From Tuctoria greenei (Eukaryota > Streptophyta > Magnoliopsida > Poales > Poaceae), in assembly GCA_036927565.1 (NCBI GenBank), contig JAYESD010000008.1:109724279-109788278 (forward strand): a stretch of DNA of 64,000 bases, read 5' to 3'. Of this stretch, positions 46,835-58,928 are shown piece by piece. Every line of letters starts with the position of its first letter. The stretch's first letter is position 1. Under the pieces are notes generated by a model, which was not told the origin of the DNA, ran no database searches, and saw nothing but the letters and a program-made list of their open reading frames with translations. The position numbers and the translations under genes are program-made.

Positions 46835-48393
46835 TGAAAGTGCATCTAGGAATCCCTTGTGGGTTTTCGATGATTTATGACAAGCAAATGAGATCCTAAC
46901 CTCTTTGTTGAGATGAGCACAGGTTTTAAGTTGAAAATAAGCAAAATGCCAAAAAGAAGGGAAAATGAGGAGCAATGTGGAGAAGAGCTCAAGGAACAAG
47001 AGTAGTAGATCATTGTGTGTGGAGTGTGTTAAGGAAACACACCCCAAGAGCTCAAACACAAATAAACACACACATTGCACAAATTTATACAGGACCGGAC
47101 TAGTCCGACTGACACCGGACTAGTCCAATAACTCTCTGCACAAGATCGGACAAGTCCGATATCACCACGAACTAGTCCGATATCTCTATGACTAGAATCG
47201 GACTAGTCTTCCCAGTGCGGACCAATCCTCAAAACACTTCACAAGTCACACAAAATCAGACAAGTCTGATCCTACACCGGACTAGTCCGATATCTTTCTA
47301 ATGTCAATCGGACAAGTCCGATACTAGCACGGACTAGTCTGAAAAACTCTCTGACCTAAATCGGACAAGTCCTACAAATGCGGAATTGTCTTCTTAACCA
47401 CCTAGGGTTTCATTGTCCGGACAAGTCCGATGACTATAGGACTAGTCCGAAGATTTCTAGAAATGAAATCGGACAAAACCGCTCCTAGCCGGACTAGTCT
47501 GATATTTTGGGACACTTAGGGTTTGCTACACACAGCACACCGGACTAATCCGGTGTCCACCACGGACTAGTCTGATCTTTCTAAACACTAACGGTCACTT
47601 TTAGAAACCCCATATAAATAGATGTGCACGGCCCAACTTTAATCAAGCTCGACCCCCTGCGCCGTCACACCTCCCAAGAGCCTCAAAAACACATGTCTCC
47701 ACGAAATCAAAAGCCACAAAGATCAATCATTTGAGTATACACTTCGGAACATTGGAGAGACACGTTTCATCACTCTTGAGCTCTTGGTTTGATTCCCTAA
47801 CACACTCCTGTGATTTTCATTGTAATCTTTTGAGTGTGTTCTTGGTGGAGTTTTCATTGTAATCTACGGGAGCCCTCAATGTGTGAGAGGGACCCTTGAA
47901 TTTGGTTATTTACCCTTTGTGATAAGAGAAGAGGATTGGCCTTCGTGGCGATCCGACGAGGGTAGGGTTGGCGAAGACCCGATCCTTTTGTGGACTCCTC
48001 AACATGGATGTAGGTTGCCTCTGTGGGAGTCGAACCACGGGATAAATTGTTTGTGTTCTTGCTTTGTGTTCATCGTTCTTATTCTTCACAACAATCTAGG
48101 TTTTCAATCAATATTGCTTACTTTACATTGAATCATTAGGTATAAGATTGAATTGTGATATATCCTAGTCCATAATCGTGCAACACCTAAATTACAAGTA
48201 TATTTCCGCTGCATACATCGTAGAATTAAATTAATCGATCAAATTTAATTAACCTAGTCGGTACCCACCGGACTAGTCCGCACTTTACCGGACTAGTCCG
48301 ATATCTCGAGTTTTGATCTGGTTGTTAAGTGTTGCAAGTTCCGACAAAATTCAAAAAGGCATATTCACCCCCTCCCCCTCTAGGCCACATTCA
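46835..48393 (+). repeat. 5' LTR of Sirevirus2
   Basis: TGAAAGTGCATCTAGG...GGCCACATTCA, 1559 bp. Palindrome array 47095-47577, TATAAATA 47613-47620, second motif pair 48267-48300. Confidence 0.95.
47095..47620 (+). promoter_or_regulatory. Palindrome array and TATA box, Sirevirus2 5' LTR
   Basis: About eighteen CGGAC(T/A)AGTCCG-type words between 47095 and 47577, spaced roughly 20-35 bp, with CGGACAAGTCC and CGGACTAGTCC forms often alternating. The TATA box follows 36 bp later. The same array occurs in the 3' LTR (55938-56420), including the 16-bp perfect palindrome ACCGGACTAGTCCGGT at 56385-56400. This resembles the clustered LTR palindromes described for Sireviruses. Confidence 0.85.
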
Positions 48394-48395
48394 AT

Positions 48396-48410
48396 TGGTA
48401 TCAGAGCAGG
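48396..48410 (+). other. Primer binding site of Sirevirus2
   Basis: TGGTATCAGAGCAGG two bases after the LTR; matches the initiator-Met tRNA 3' end. Confidence 0.94.
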
Positions 48411-48419
48411 TTCTTCAAG

Positions 48420-50788
48420 AAAGAGACTAATCGCTCGAGCAACAACCAAGAGAAGGTTGATGATTACAAGAATCAGAAAGTTGAAAAGCTCCTCGAAGCC
48501 ATTCAAGACTTCGAGGATGACAATGAGGAGACACTTGAACTAAAGGCGCTCCTAAGAAAGAAGACTCTTTCCAAAAGGAAAGTGAATGTCGAAGATGAAA
48601 AGTAGAAGAAGGGGAGTAGTCACACCGACTACTCCCGATATCCTTTCAACTATGATCGTCTTAATTCCAGCAATAATCATTATTTATCTATCCCTCTAGG
48701 AAAAGCACCACACTTCGATGGAAGTGATTACTCAATGTGGAGGCAGAATATGAAAAAGCATCCAATCTCTCTCAATCCAAGTTTATGGCCTATTGTGTGC
48801 ACAGGGATAGATATCCCAACGACAACGAAGAGCTCACACCAAGCCAAAAGCAGGCAATTCATCGAAATGCTCAAGCCGCGACAGTTATTACCTCTTTGCT
48901 CAGTCGAGACGAGTTCACCAAGGTGGATGGACTCTAGATTGCAAAGGAGATCTGGGACACATTACAAACTGCACATGAAGGTGATCGTCATGTGCGTGAA
49001 GCGAAGATCAAAATGATCGAGGGCAAATTGGGAAGATTCGCAATCAAAGAATATGAGTAACCTCAAGATATGTACAACAGACTTAAGACGCTCGTCAACA
49101 AGGTTCGATCTTACGAAAGCAAGAAGTGGAACGACCACGAGGTGGTAAAGCTCATCCTTAGAGCTTTCATGTCTCGCAACGTCACCTTATGCTCCATGAT
49201 TAGAGAAAGCCCCAGATAAAAGAGAATGACTCCAGATGAGGTACTTGGGAAAATCATCAACTTCGAGATGATGGAAAAGCAAGCGAGGCATGTCAAGGAA
49301 ATTGCCGACCTTACCTCGGCAAAGAAGAAAGGGGTTTCCTTGAAGTCCACCCTCAAGCCCTTATCTAAAGAATCACGAGAAGCTCAAATAGAAGAAGACG
49401 GTGACGATGAGAGTAGTGATTTGGATGAAGATGACATGATACTATTCATGAAGAAATTCAAGAAAATGATGAAGAAGAGACAAGGCGCCAAATCAAGTGA
49501 AGGAAAATACAAGGAAAGAACAAAGCCAAAGTTGAGGCGGGCATGCTATAATTGTGGCGAGTATAGCCACTTTGTAGTTGATTGCCCATATGAAGAGAAC
49601 AAGAAGAAGACTAAAGAAGCCAAGCCTCGACCCAAGAAATTCTTCAAGAAGAAGAAACAAGCCGAACAAGCGCACATAGGGAAAGAGTGGGACTCAAATG
49701 ATGAGTCCTCATCATCAGAAGAAGAAGAGATGGCTAGCATAGCCATCGAAAAGACATCCAAGAAGTCTAATCTTTTCCCCACATTCGGCGCATGCAAGGG
49801 GAACGACACTTTCCTCATGACAAAGGAAGGTAAACGCAAGGTAACAAAAAAACCCTCCTCCATACATTCCTATTCTAGTGATAGCGACATTGCTAGTGAT
49901 AATGAAGATATGCTTATTGGATTAGATAAGAAAACAACCACTAAAATGAAATTTTTACTTGATCAACTTGTTGAGAAGGAGAGGTTAATACACCATCAAG
50001 AAGACATGATTGTCTCCAAAAAGGAGGAATATGTCGAACTTGACAAACTTCTAGAGCTTGAAAAGGAGCGAGGCAAGTCACTAGAGGTTGAGTTAGCTTC
50101 AAGCAAGGAAGCTTGCTTGGAGTTAAATGACTCAAACGCTGCAATCAAGGAAGAACTTGCTAAACGAATCAAGGTTAACAAGATCCTTGAAGTGCAAGTT
50201 GAGTGACTCAAGCAAGGTGACCCTTCATCCTCTTCAAGTTCACCTTCTCAACACATTAAAACTGAAGTTGCTACTTGTACATGTGGTAAAACTGACAATA
50301 GTTTGAAAGACAAGTCACCCTCTATCAAGGACAAGCATCCTGCACAAAATGGCATATTTGACAAGGAGAAGATCAAGTATGCACGTAGTGCATACTTGGT
50401 CACAATACCTCCAAATGTCAAATATGGCATTGGTTATTCTTATGGTGAAAAGCAACATGCTACAAACCATAAGAATAACAAGGAAAGCATTGCCTTTATA
50501 AAGGGAAGACCCTCTCAAACTGGAAAGTCCAAGATTAAAACAATGAACACACATGAACACTGGACAAGTCCGACCTCCCAGACTAGTCCTGCGTACAAAC
50601 AACAAAAGTTACTATTCAGAACTTTTGATGCATCTTATGTCTTAATGAGAAGTAATTATGGAAAGGTTTATGCTCATTATGTTGGGCCACGCCATGAGAA
50701 CAACAAATCTCATGTGTGGGTGCACAAATCCCTTGTGACTAACCTAAGAGGACCCAAGCAAGCTTGGGTACCTAAAACCAAGGAATAA
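48420..50788 (+). pseudogene. gag of Sirevirus2, broken
   Basis: Reading begins just after the PBS (KKETNRSSNNQ), with no clear ATG, and runs through KVEKLLEAIQDFEDDN, a stop near 48603, HFDGSDYSMW, a frameshift near 48745 and the UBN2-type core. From about 49226 a long open frame has PDEVLGKIINFEMMEK, acidic patches, a CCHC knuckle CYNCGEYSHFVVDC (codon 49544), Lys-rich and Ser/Glu-rich segments and a coiled-coil-like C-terminus, with a stop at 50204. The tail continues to WVPKTKE and TAA at 50786-50788. A pair of the LTR-type motifs lies within the coding tail (about 50563-50593). This large gag with a coiled-coil extension is typical of Sireviruses. Confidence 0.9.
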
Positions 50789-53700
50789 TTTGTTTTTGCA
50801 GGCCTATTCCTCCGGTGGATCCAAATGGGTGCTAGACAGTGGCTGCACCAACCAAATGACCGGAGAAAGAAGGATGTTCGTTGAATATGAAGCAAATGAG
50901 GATCCAAGCGAGGGCATCTACTTCGGAGACAATAGTCAAGGAAACGTGCTCGGTACTGGTAAAATTGCCATATCACCACAACACACTCTTTCTCACGTAT
51001 TACTTGTAGTTTCCTTAGATTATAACCTACTATCCATATCTCAATTATGTGACAAGGTTATAATTGCTTGTTCACTAACGAGGGTGTGACCGTCTCTAGG
51101 AGGAGTGACGGTTCCATTGCATTCAGGGGTATGTTAAAGGGAAAACATTATCTTGTTGACTTCAACAGTGATAAAGCTGAACTTGACACATGCTTGATTG
51201 CAAAGACCAACATGGGTTGGCTGTGGCATAGACAGCTAGCGCATGTTGGTATGAGGAACGTTCAAAAACTGCTCAAGGGCGTTCACATCCGAGGATTGAA
51301 GGATGTTTTTTTTTTGAGAAAGACAGGCCTTGTAGCGCGTGCCAAGCCGGGAAACAAGTTGGAGCACCTCACCCCACCAAGAACGTCATGACTACAACAA
51401 GACCGCTCGAGCTACTTCATGTGGACTTATTTGATCCAATTGCCTACATAAGCATCGACGGTAACAAATATGGTTTAGTAGTTGTTGATGATTTTTCTCA
51501 CTTCACTTGGGTTTTATTTTTGCATGACAAGTCAGAAACACAAGGAATACTCAAGAAGTTCTTCAAGCGAGCTCAAAATGAATTATCATTGACAATCAAG
51601 AAAATTCGAAGCCAAAACGGCACGGAGTTCAATAACACACAAGTGGAGGAGTACCTAGATGAAGAAGGCATAAAGCACGAGTTTTCAGCTCCGTACTCCC
51701 CTCAACAAAATGGAGTTGCTGAAAGAAAGAACCGAACACTCATAGAAATGGAGAGAACAATGCTCGATGGGTACAAGACCTCAGATCGATTTTGGGCGGA
51801 AGCGATTAACACCGCTTGCCATGCCATAAATCAACTTTATCTTCATCGACTACTGAAGAAGACATCCTATGAGCTACTTACCGGTAACAAGCCTAATATT
51901 TCATATTTTCAAGTTTTCGATTCTCGATGTTATATCTTGAACAAGAAGCCTATGACTTCAAAGTTCACTTCGAAGTCCGATGAAGGTTTCTTGCTTGGTT
52001 ATGATTCGAACACTTACGCCTATCGTGTTTTCAGAAAGACCTCTGGACTTGTTGAAGTAGCACGTGACGTAGTGTTCGATGAAACTAATGGCTCCCAAAA
52101 GGAGCAAGTTGATCCATGTGTGATAGATAAAGAAGAAGCTCCTTGTCAAGCATTGATAAGAATGGCGTTAGGAAAAGTTCGACCACAAGAGCCACCTCTA
52201 CATATCCATGAGGAAAACCAACCACAAGAGGAGACCAATGATCAAGGGGGAGCTTTCATACAAGATCGACCTCCAGAAAGTGAAGATGATCAACAAGTCA
52301 ATGAAGGCAATCATTTAGCGGGAGAAGAAGATGATCATAAAGATTCAAGACAGCAAGTACCACACCCAAGAGTACACCAATGCATCCAAAGGATCACCCA
52401 ATCGACAACATCATCTACGACATCCAAAAGGGAGTAACTACTAGATCTCGCATAGCTAATTTTTGTGAGCATTACTCGTTTGTGTCCTTTTTGGAACCAC
52501 GCAGGGTTGAGGATGCATTGAAGGATCCGGATTGGGTAGTGGCCATGCAATAAGAACTCAATAATTTCAAGAGAACCGAGGTGTGGAAACTAGTCGAAAG
52601 ACCCAAATCCAACATCGTCGGCACCAAATGGGTCTTCCGCAACAAACAAGATGAACACGGGTTGGTGACAAGGAACAAGGCACGACTTGTGGCTAAAGGG
52701 TATTCACAAGTCGAAGGTTTGGATTTCGATGAGACCTTTTCTCTCGTAGCTAGACTTGAATCTATTAGAATATTACTTGCATATGCTACTCACCATGATT
52801 TCAAGCTCTACCAAATGGATGTGAAAAGCGCCTTCCTTAACAGACCAATCAAGGAGGAGGAGTACGTGGAGCAACCCCCCGGGTTTGAAGACGAAGAGTT
52901 CCCCGACCACGTATTTAAATTGCGTAAGGCTCTCTACGGCCTCAAACAAGCTCCTAGAGCTTGGTATGAGTGTCTTAGAGATTTCTTAATTTAAAATGGC
53001 TTTAAGATTGGCAAAGTAGACTATACACTGTTTACAAAGAATTTTGACAATGATCTTTTGTTTGTCAAATCTATGTTGATGATATAATCTTTGGTTCAAC
53101 TAACAAATCTTTTTGTGAGGAGTTTAGTAATATTATGACAGACAGGTTTGAGATGTCTATGATGGGAGAGCTAAAGTACTTTCTGGGATTCCAAGTGAGG
53201 CAACAAAGGGAAGGTACGTTCATAAGCCAAACTAAGTACAATCAAGCTATACTCAATAAGTTTGGGATGGACAAGGCGAAGCCCATAAAGACTCCCATGG
53301 CAACAAATGGCCACTTGGATCTCAACAAAGATGGACCTAGCATCGAACAAAAGGTATATCGCTCCATGATTGGATCTCTACTCTATTTATATGCATCTAG
53401 GCCAGGTATTATGTTGAGTGTATGTTTGTGTGCAAGATTTCAAGCCAATCCTAAGGAGTGTCACTTGACAGCCGTAAAAAGGATCTTGAGATATTTAGTT
53501 CATACACCCAACCTTGGTCTTTGGTATCCAAAAGGCTCCAAATTCAATCTCATTGGTTACTCCGATGCAGATTATGCCGGATGCAAAGTAGATAGAAAAA
53601 GTACCTCCAGTGCATGCCAATTCCTAGGTAGATCCCTAGTTTCTTGGTCCTCCAAGAAACAAAACTCCATTGCCTTATCCACAACCGAAGCAGAGTATGT

Positions 53701-54025
53701 TGCAGCTGGGAGTTGTTGTGCACAACTCCTTTGGATGCAACAAACTCTAAGGGATTACAGTTACAATATGAACCGTATTCCACTCCTTTGTGACAATGAG
53801 AAAGCCATTAAAATTGCCCATAATCCAGTTGAGCACTCTAGAACCAAACACATAGACATCTGGCATCACTTCTTGAGAGACCACTCCATGAAAGGAGATA
53901 TAGCCATTTCCCATGTCAACACCGAAAAACAATTGGCTGACATATTCACCAAGCCACTTGATGAAAAACGCTTTTGCGAGCTCCGAAATGAACTAAACAT
54001 CCTTGATGCTTGGAATGTGACTTAA
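50789..54025 (+). pseudogene. pol of Sirevirus2, frameshifted
   Basis: Pol lies in the +1 frame relative to the gag end. Protease WVLDSGCTNQM (Asp codon 50835), GAG-pre-integrase LWHRQLAHVGM (about 51220), integrase core (51388-51900, with SPQQNGVAERKNR), RVT_2 reverse transcriptase (52581 on) with YVDDIIFG near 53070-53095, and RNase H with SSKKQNSIALSTTEAEY (about 53650), ending ILDAWNVT at 54025. Lesions: frame change near 51060, a 10-T run at 51306-51315 causing a frameshift, stops at 52435, 52551 and 52992, and a frame change near 53070. Many frames stay long, so decay is moderate. Domain order PR-IN-RT-RH fixes it as copia. Confidence 0.93.
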
Positions 54026-54265
54026 AATTTTGCATACCTGTATGATTTCTTCAAAATATGTTGATTGGATTGTGAAAATCATCTCTCTCAATTTTCTCTG
54101 AAAAACTATGTCAATTACTAGATCTTGGTGAATTATGGTCGTTGCTTGATTGTTGTATGCTTACTGATCATATTCATCAATATTAGTTGATTTGATTTGC
54201 CTCCCTATTTTCTAAATATGTACCTTCAAATATATATGAATGGGCTAAGAAGTTCTTGCCTGGTG

Positions 54266-54400
54266 ACCACGGACTAGTCCGTGGTTACCCGGACTAGTCC
54301 GCCCATGCAGACTAGTCCGCAGAGTGCCAGTTAGGCCGGACTAGTCTCGTAGACCACGGACTAGTCCGATATAGCCTCTGGAAAAGTTCCGACTAGTCCG
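54266..54400 (+). promoter_or_regulatory. Palindrome cluster upstream of Sirevirus2 accessory ORF
   Basis: Six to seven GGACTAGTCC-type words between the pol stop and the accessory leader. They include a 20-bp perfect palindrome, ACCACGGACTAGTCCGTGGT (54266-54285). More words lie in the putative intron (54820-54895). The cluster is outside the LTR, directly before a sequence that looks like a plant 5' leader (CAAACCCTAAATCCC near 54450), so it may drive a separate transcript (inference). No clear TATA box follows it. Confidence 0.6.
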
Positions 54401-54629
54401 ATCACTTCCAGTCTTGTCTGATTTTTCGTGTCCACAACCCTACCCGCCGCCAAACCCTAAATCCCTCACCCTCACAACTTGCTTCAAGCTTCTCTCTCTT
54501 TGTGCTTGAGCTCCCAAGGCGATTTCTTGTTTTCTCCACCAAAAAGCTCTACATTTGGGCGGAAATCAAGCTTCCTCGCTCGGAGATTGAAGTTCGCGGA
54601 CTTGTCCGGCCTTCAACGCCCTCATCTCA

Positions 54630-55184
54630 ATGTTTCAAGCGATTTCTTCGGTAATTTTCACCCAAACCCTAGAACTCCCTATTTTCTCCATTGTTGATCG
54701 AATAGCCTAGCTTCTTTCACCTAATACTAGTGTCCTTGATGTATTACATTGTTGTTAGGCTAATTTTGCATGGAGAAAGTCCATTTGTCTCATAAGTTAG
54801 GTTTTTGAGTATGAATACCGGACAAGTCCGGTCCATGCACAGACAAGTCCGGTCACCTCGGACTAGTCCATGCCTGTACACCGGACAAGTCCGATTTTTC
54901 TGAACTCAGTCCTAACTTTTTAATTCCTCAATGCAAATTCTCTTGTGATCCATTCAATTCCTTGTCATCCATTCTTATCCATACCTTGTACAATTCATTC
55001 TCAGGACATGTCGAGCTTTCATGACGAAGCTTCGGACTCGGGCCCTGACATCACTGAGCTCGGGCCCTTGACCCCCTCTGAGCTTGCCTACTTTGGCGTT
55101 GGGGGCTCGAGCGGCTCCGCACCTCCTCCTCCTCCTCATCAGCCCGAAGACGAAGATGAAGACGATGAAAGGACCGACAGCTAG
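54630..55184 (+). CDS. Sirevirus2 accessory ORF, possibly spliced, acidic C-terminus
   Basis: The certain part is an open frame from ATG 55008 to TAG 55182-55184 (58 residues): MSSFHDEASDSGPD, ITELGPLTPSELAYFG, a Gly/Ser patch, five Pro and the acidic end EDEDEDDERTDS. The ITEL...FG block and the acidic end match the C-terminus of the Sirevirus1 accessory ORF. Upstream, ATG 54630 opens seven codons (MFQAISS) ending at a possible donor TTCG/GTAATT (54651), and a possible acceptor TTCTCAG/GAC (55002-55004) precedes ATG 55008. Joining them keeps the frame, giving 66 residues and a 354-bp intron. The central domain of Sirevirus1 (CGYAPYM region) is absent. Function is unknown; the intron is predicted only by eye. 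Confidence 0.5.
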
Positions 55185-55679
55185 ACGTGAAGACTTTAGG
55201 TCCCTCCTCTCCTTCTTTTTGGTGTCTTGATGCCAAAGGGGGAGAGATTGAGGGGGAGTCTTAGGTCTTAGGTCATTAGCTGTAGGATGCGAGGAGAGAG
55301 CTTCCTTTGTGCTCTTTGTGCTTTTTTTTCTATTTTGTGGGTTGTAAACTGTTTAATATGCTATTTTGTTACTTAATGGTTCTGTGATGCAATGTCTTGA
55401 TCTACTTGTGAATTAATCTATGAAATTTGTGATTTTGCTCCTAGAATGACATATATGATTGTTATTGGTATGTTAATGTCAATTATGTCATTCTCTTCAT
55501 GATTATTGTTTCAATGCACTTAGTTATGCATCTCACCATAAAGAATGCACATATGAATCATGTTTTCATTGCTTGATGTATTTTAAACTCATATGTGCAT
55601 GCTTTATGAAAAGCTCAACTTTTTGTCATATTTTGTGAAATCTCAATTGGTTGTCATCAATCACCAAAAAGGGGGAGAT
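55185..55679 (+). other. Sirevirus2 3' noncoding region with PPTs
   Basis: A first purine tract AAAGGGGGAGAGATTGAGGG lies at 55237-55256, about 50 bp after the accessory stop. The region is then AT-rich, with the conserved CTCAATTGGTTGTCATCAAT block near 55643 and the final AAAAAGGGGGAGAT tract (55666-55679) before the LTR. The layout is the same as in Sirevirus1. Confidence 0.85.
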
Positions 55680-57240
55680 TGAAAGTGCATCTAGGAATCC
55701 CTTGTGGGTTTTGGATGATTTATGAAAAGCAAATGAGATCCTAACCTCTTTGTTGAGATGAGCACATGTTTTAAGTTGAAAATAAGAAAAATGCCAAAAA
55801 GAAGGGAAAATGAGGAGCAATGTGGAGAAGAGCTCAAGGAACAAGAGTAGTAGATCATTGTGTGTGGAGTGTGTTAAGGAAACACACCCCAAGAGCTCAA
55901 ACACAAATTAACACACACATTGCACAAATTTATACAGGACTAGACTAGTCCGACTAACACCAGACTAGTCTGATATCTCTCTGCACAAGATCGGACAAGT
56001 CCGATGTCACCACGGACTAGTCCGATATCTCTCTGACTAGAATCAGACTAGTCCTCCCCAGTGCGACCAGTCCTCAAAACACTTCACAAGTCACACAAAA
56101 TCGGACAAGTCCGATCACACACCAGACTAGTACGATATCTTTCTGATGTCAATCGGACAAGTCTGATATTAGCACGGACTAGTCCGAAAAAACTCTCTGA
56201 CCTAAATAGGACAAGTCCTCCAAGTGCGGACTTGTCCTCTTAACCACTTAGGATTTCACTGTCCAGACAAGTCCGACGACTATCGGACTAGTACGAAGAT
56301 ATCCAGAAGCGAAATCGGACAAGTCAGCTCATAGTCGGACTAGTCCAATATTTCGGGACACTTAGGGTTTGCTATACACAGCATACCGGACTAGTCCGGT
56401 GTCCACCACGGACTAGTCCGATCTTTCTAAACCCTAACGGTCACTTTTAGAAACCCCATATAAATAGATGTACACAGCCCAACTTTAATCAAGCTCGACC
56501 CCCTGTGCCGTCACACCTCCCAAGAGCTGCAAAAACAAATCTCTCCACGAAATCAAAAGCCACAAAGATCAATCCTTTGAGGATACACTTCGGAACATTG
56601 GAGAGACACGTTTCATCACTCTTGAGCTCTTGGCTTGATTCCCTAACACACTCTTGTGATTTTCATTGTAATCTTTTGAGTGTGTTCTTGGTGGAGTTGT
56701 CATTTTAGTCTAGGGGAGCCCTCAACGTGTGAGAAGGCCCCTTGAATTTGGTTATTTACCCTTTGTGATAAGAGAAGAGGATTGGCCTTCGTGGCGATCC
56801 GATGAGGGTAGGGTTGGAGAAGACCCGATTCTTTTGTGGACTCCTCAACATGGATGTAGGTTGCCTTTGTGGGAGCCGAACCACGTGGATAAATTGTTTG
56901 TGTTCTTGCTTTGTGTTCATCGTTCTTATTCATCACAACAATCTAGGGTTTCAATCAATATTGCTTAATTTACGTTGAATCATTAGGTATAAGATTGAAT
57001 TGTGATATATCCTAGTCCATAATCGTGCAACACCTAAATTGCAAGTATATTTCCGCTGCATACATCGTAGAATCAAATTAATCAATCAAACTTAATTAAC
57101 CTAGTCGGTACCCACCGGACTAGTCCGCACTTTACCGGACTAGTCTGATATCTTGAGTTTTGATCTAGTTGTTAAGTGTCGCAGGTTCCGACAAATTTCA
57201 AAAAAGGCCTATTCACCCCCCCCCCTCTAGGCCGCATTCA
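55680..57240 (+). repeat. 3' LTR of Sirevirus2
   Basis: TGAAAGTGCATCTAGG...GGCCGCATTCA, 1561 bp. Same array (55938-56420), TATAAATA (56459-56466) and downstream pair (57114-57147) as the 5' LTR. Confidence 0.95.
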
Positions 57241-58928
57241 ACTTATCCACATACCAAGCTTGATTGGATCACCCATTACCTTATCATATTGACCAGTTCA
57301 ACACTAACCATAATATCATTAATGCATAATTAAATGTGTAGTGTTGTTTTCCCATCCCAATTAATTAAGCGAAGCAAAAAGGTAAAAAGCCCATCCCGAC
57401 TCTCTACCATAATTCCAGGTGACAAGGGTGGTTAAAAAAACCTAGTAAACATCCTACCATAGGATTTCCAATCAAATTGACACATCATGCAGTTTTGCAA
57501 ACAAAAAGTTTATTTTAAAAGAGGATCAATATGCTTCAAGGACACTTGCCTTGCTCTTGGGATTGGTTCGGGTCAAAGCCTTAAAACTCTTGGTGCTGGA
57601 GATCCTCTGCGGCACTCCTAAGCGCAAATCTGTCTAATCTGCACAATAACATACAAGACAAGAAACACAATCAAAAAGTGCACATATATTACTCAATATG
57701 ACATGATATGCATCATTGATGCAAATGCAAGGTGGAACTTGTTAATGAGTTGCTTTTAATGATCACTAACTAGTTCTAATAGTTTTTAACAAGTTTATTC
57801 AGGTTTGGAGTTGATTGGATCTAATTTTGAAATTAATTCAACACAATTTAACCAAGAAAATCATACTAGTCCGCTAGGGACCGGACAAGTCCGCACTTCG
57901 CAGAATTGGCAAACTAGGGTTTTCTAGATCGACATGAATTTGAAGATTTAGTGTTGAATTCATGTAAGGAAAATAGAATAGAAGGTATACTAGGTGTCTA
58001 GAACTCCAAAGAATCAAGATCTTGGAGGCAACACTTGTATCTTGATTATCTAGGGTTGATAAAAAACTTGACGGTGAATTGTTGATGAAGAACGCGAAGT
58101 TGATGGAGATCTTGATCCTGTTTCGTTTCCTCCTCTTCTTCTTCTTGCTTGGAATCTCCTCCTCCCTCCTTGATGGTGGCTCTCCACGAACTAGGGTTTG
58201 GGTGGGGTGGAAAAGTGGCAAATAGATATCAAGCCAAGGGGTGGGGTTGTTTATATAGAGGTGGAGACTAGGGTTAGATGGATTTCGAGTTTGAGATGAG
58301 TAGAGGTCGGTTTAGAGTCCCACATGGGCTTTAAAAGAGTTAGGCACGACGTCCCTAGGCCCACTTAACATAAAACCCAAGAAACAAGTCGTAAAAAAAA
58401 GATCAATTCGGAGTCGCAATTTATCGGACAAGTCCAAAAAGGGACAGACTAGTCCGAAATTGTCCAGAGAGAAATCGGACAAGTTCGGACTGGATATCGA
58501 ACAAGTCCGAACTTATCTAGAGGGGAAAACAGACAAGTCTGGACAAAAATTGGACATGTCCGACTTTAGTCAGAGGGAAAAACGGACAAGTCCGCTGGAA
58601 TACTGGACTAGTCCGGACAAGTCCGAGGACTTAGCAAAATTTCCAAGGAAATATGGAACACCAGACTAGTCCGCACTGAGCCGGACAAGTCCGAAAGTGT
58701 CCAGAGGCAAAAACAGACTAGTCCGCAGGAAAAACGGACAAGTCCGATCAAGGTCAGAGAGAAATCGGACTAGTCCGCAACAAAATCAGACTAGTCCGCA
58801 CTTTCCGGAATTCTTAAGTGTGGTTTTATTTCTAAATCATTTTAAACTTATTCCTTTTTATGTTGCTTAATGTTAGACATGTATATGAATGTGTGCAGGG
58901 CATGATGCATGTAAATGAGGTTGTTACA
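57241..58928 (-). repeat. 5' LTR of chromovirus B, proximal part
   Basis: Minus strand: TGTAACAACCTCATTTACAT at 58928; contains the palindrome array (58434-58800), TATATAAA (58250-58257) and downstream motif pair (57862-57893), all in the same order as the 3' LTR. Because both LTRs share the array, it belongs to the gypsy LTR and is not a stray piece of a nested Sirevirus. Confidence 0.9.

Larger units (their letters stand above)
46835..57240 (+). mobile_element. Sirevirus2: full-length Sirevirus-type Ty1/copia element
   Basis: 10,406-bp element: LTRs 46835-48393 and 55680-57240, PBS 48396-48410, gag 48420-50788, pol 50789-54025, accessory ORF region 54030-55184, two PPTs, and palindromic motifs in both LTRs and around the accessory ORF. 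It lies inside the chromovirus B 5' LTR. No TSD is visible: the flanks are cagtc and actta, and about 35 bp of target are absent compared with the other chromovirus B LTR. Identity between the two LTRs is high by eye, so this is one of the younger insertions. Confidence 0.95.
38118..58928 (-). mobile_element. Chromovirus B: Ty3/gypsy element, split by Sirevirus2
   Basis: Minus-strand element of about 10.4 kb without Sirevirus2: 5' LTR (57241-58928 plus 45840-46834), PBS 45825-45836, gag 44410-45570, pol 41020-44409, 3' LTR 38118-41007. It sits between gag and protease of Athila1. Flanks are gtcat (38113-38117) and attat (58929-58933), a 5-bp duplication differing by two transitions. The chromodomain-like tail, PBS and long LTRs fit a Tekay/Del-type chromovirus. 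A further LTR of the same family begins at 63138. Confidence 0.9.

Noticed and set aside
47095..47577. Spaced palindromes as a CRISPR array
   Set aside because: Repeat words are only 10-14 bp, spacing is irregular, copies are degenerate, and they lie in the U3 of a plant LTR with a TATA box.
54479..54697. 72-codon ORF before the Sirevirus2 accessory ORF
   Set aside because: Overlaps the putative leader and splice donor in another frame, has no counterpart in Sirevirus1, and its composition looks like UTR.
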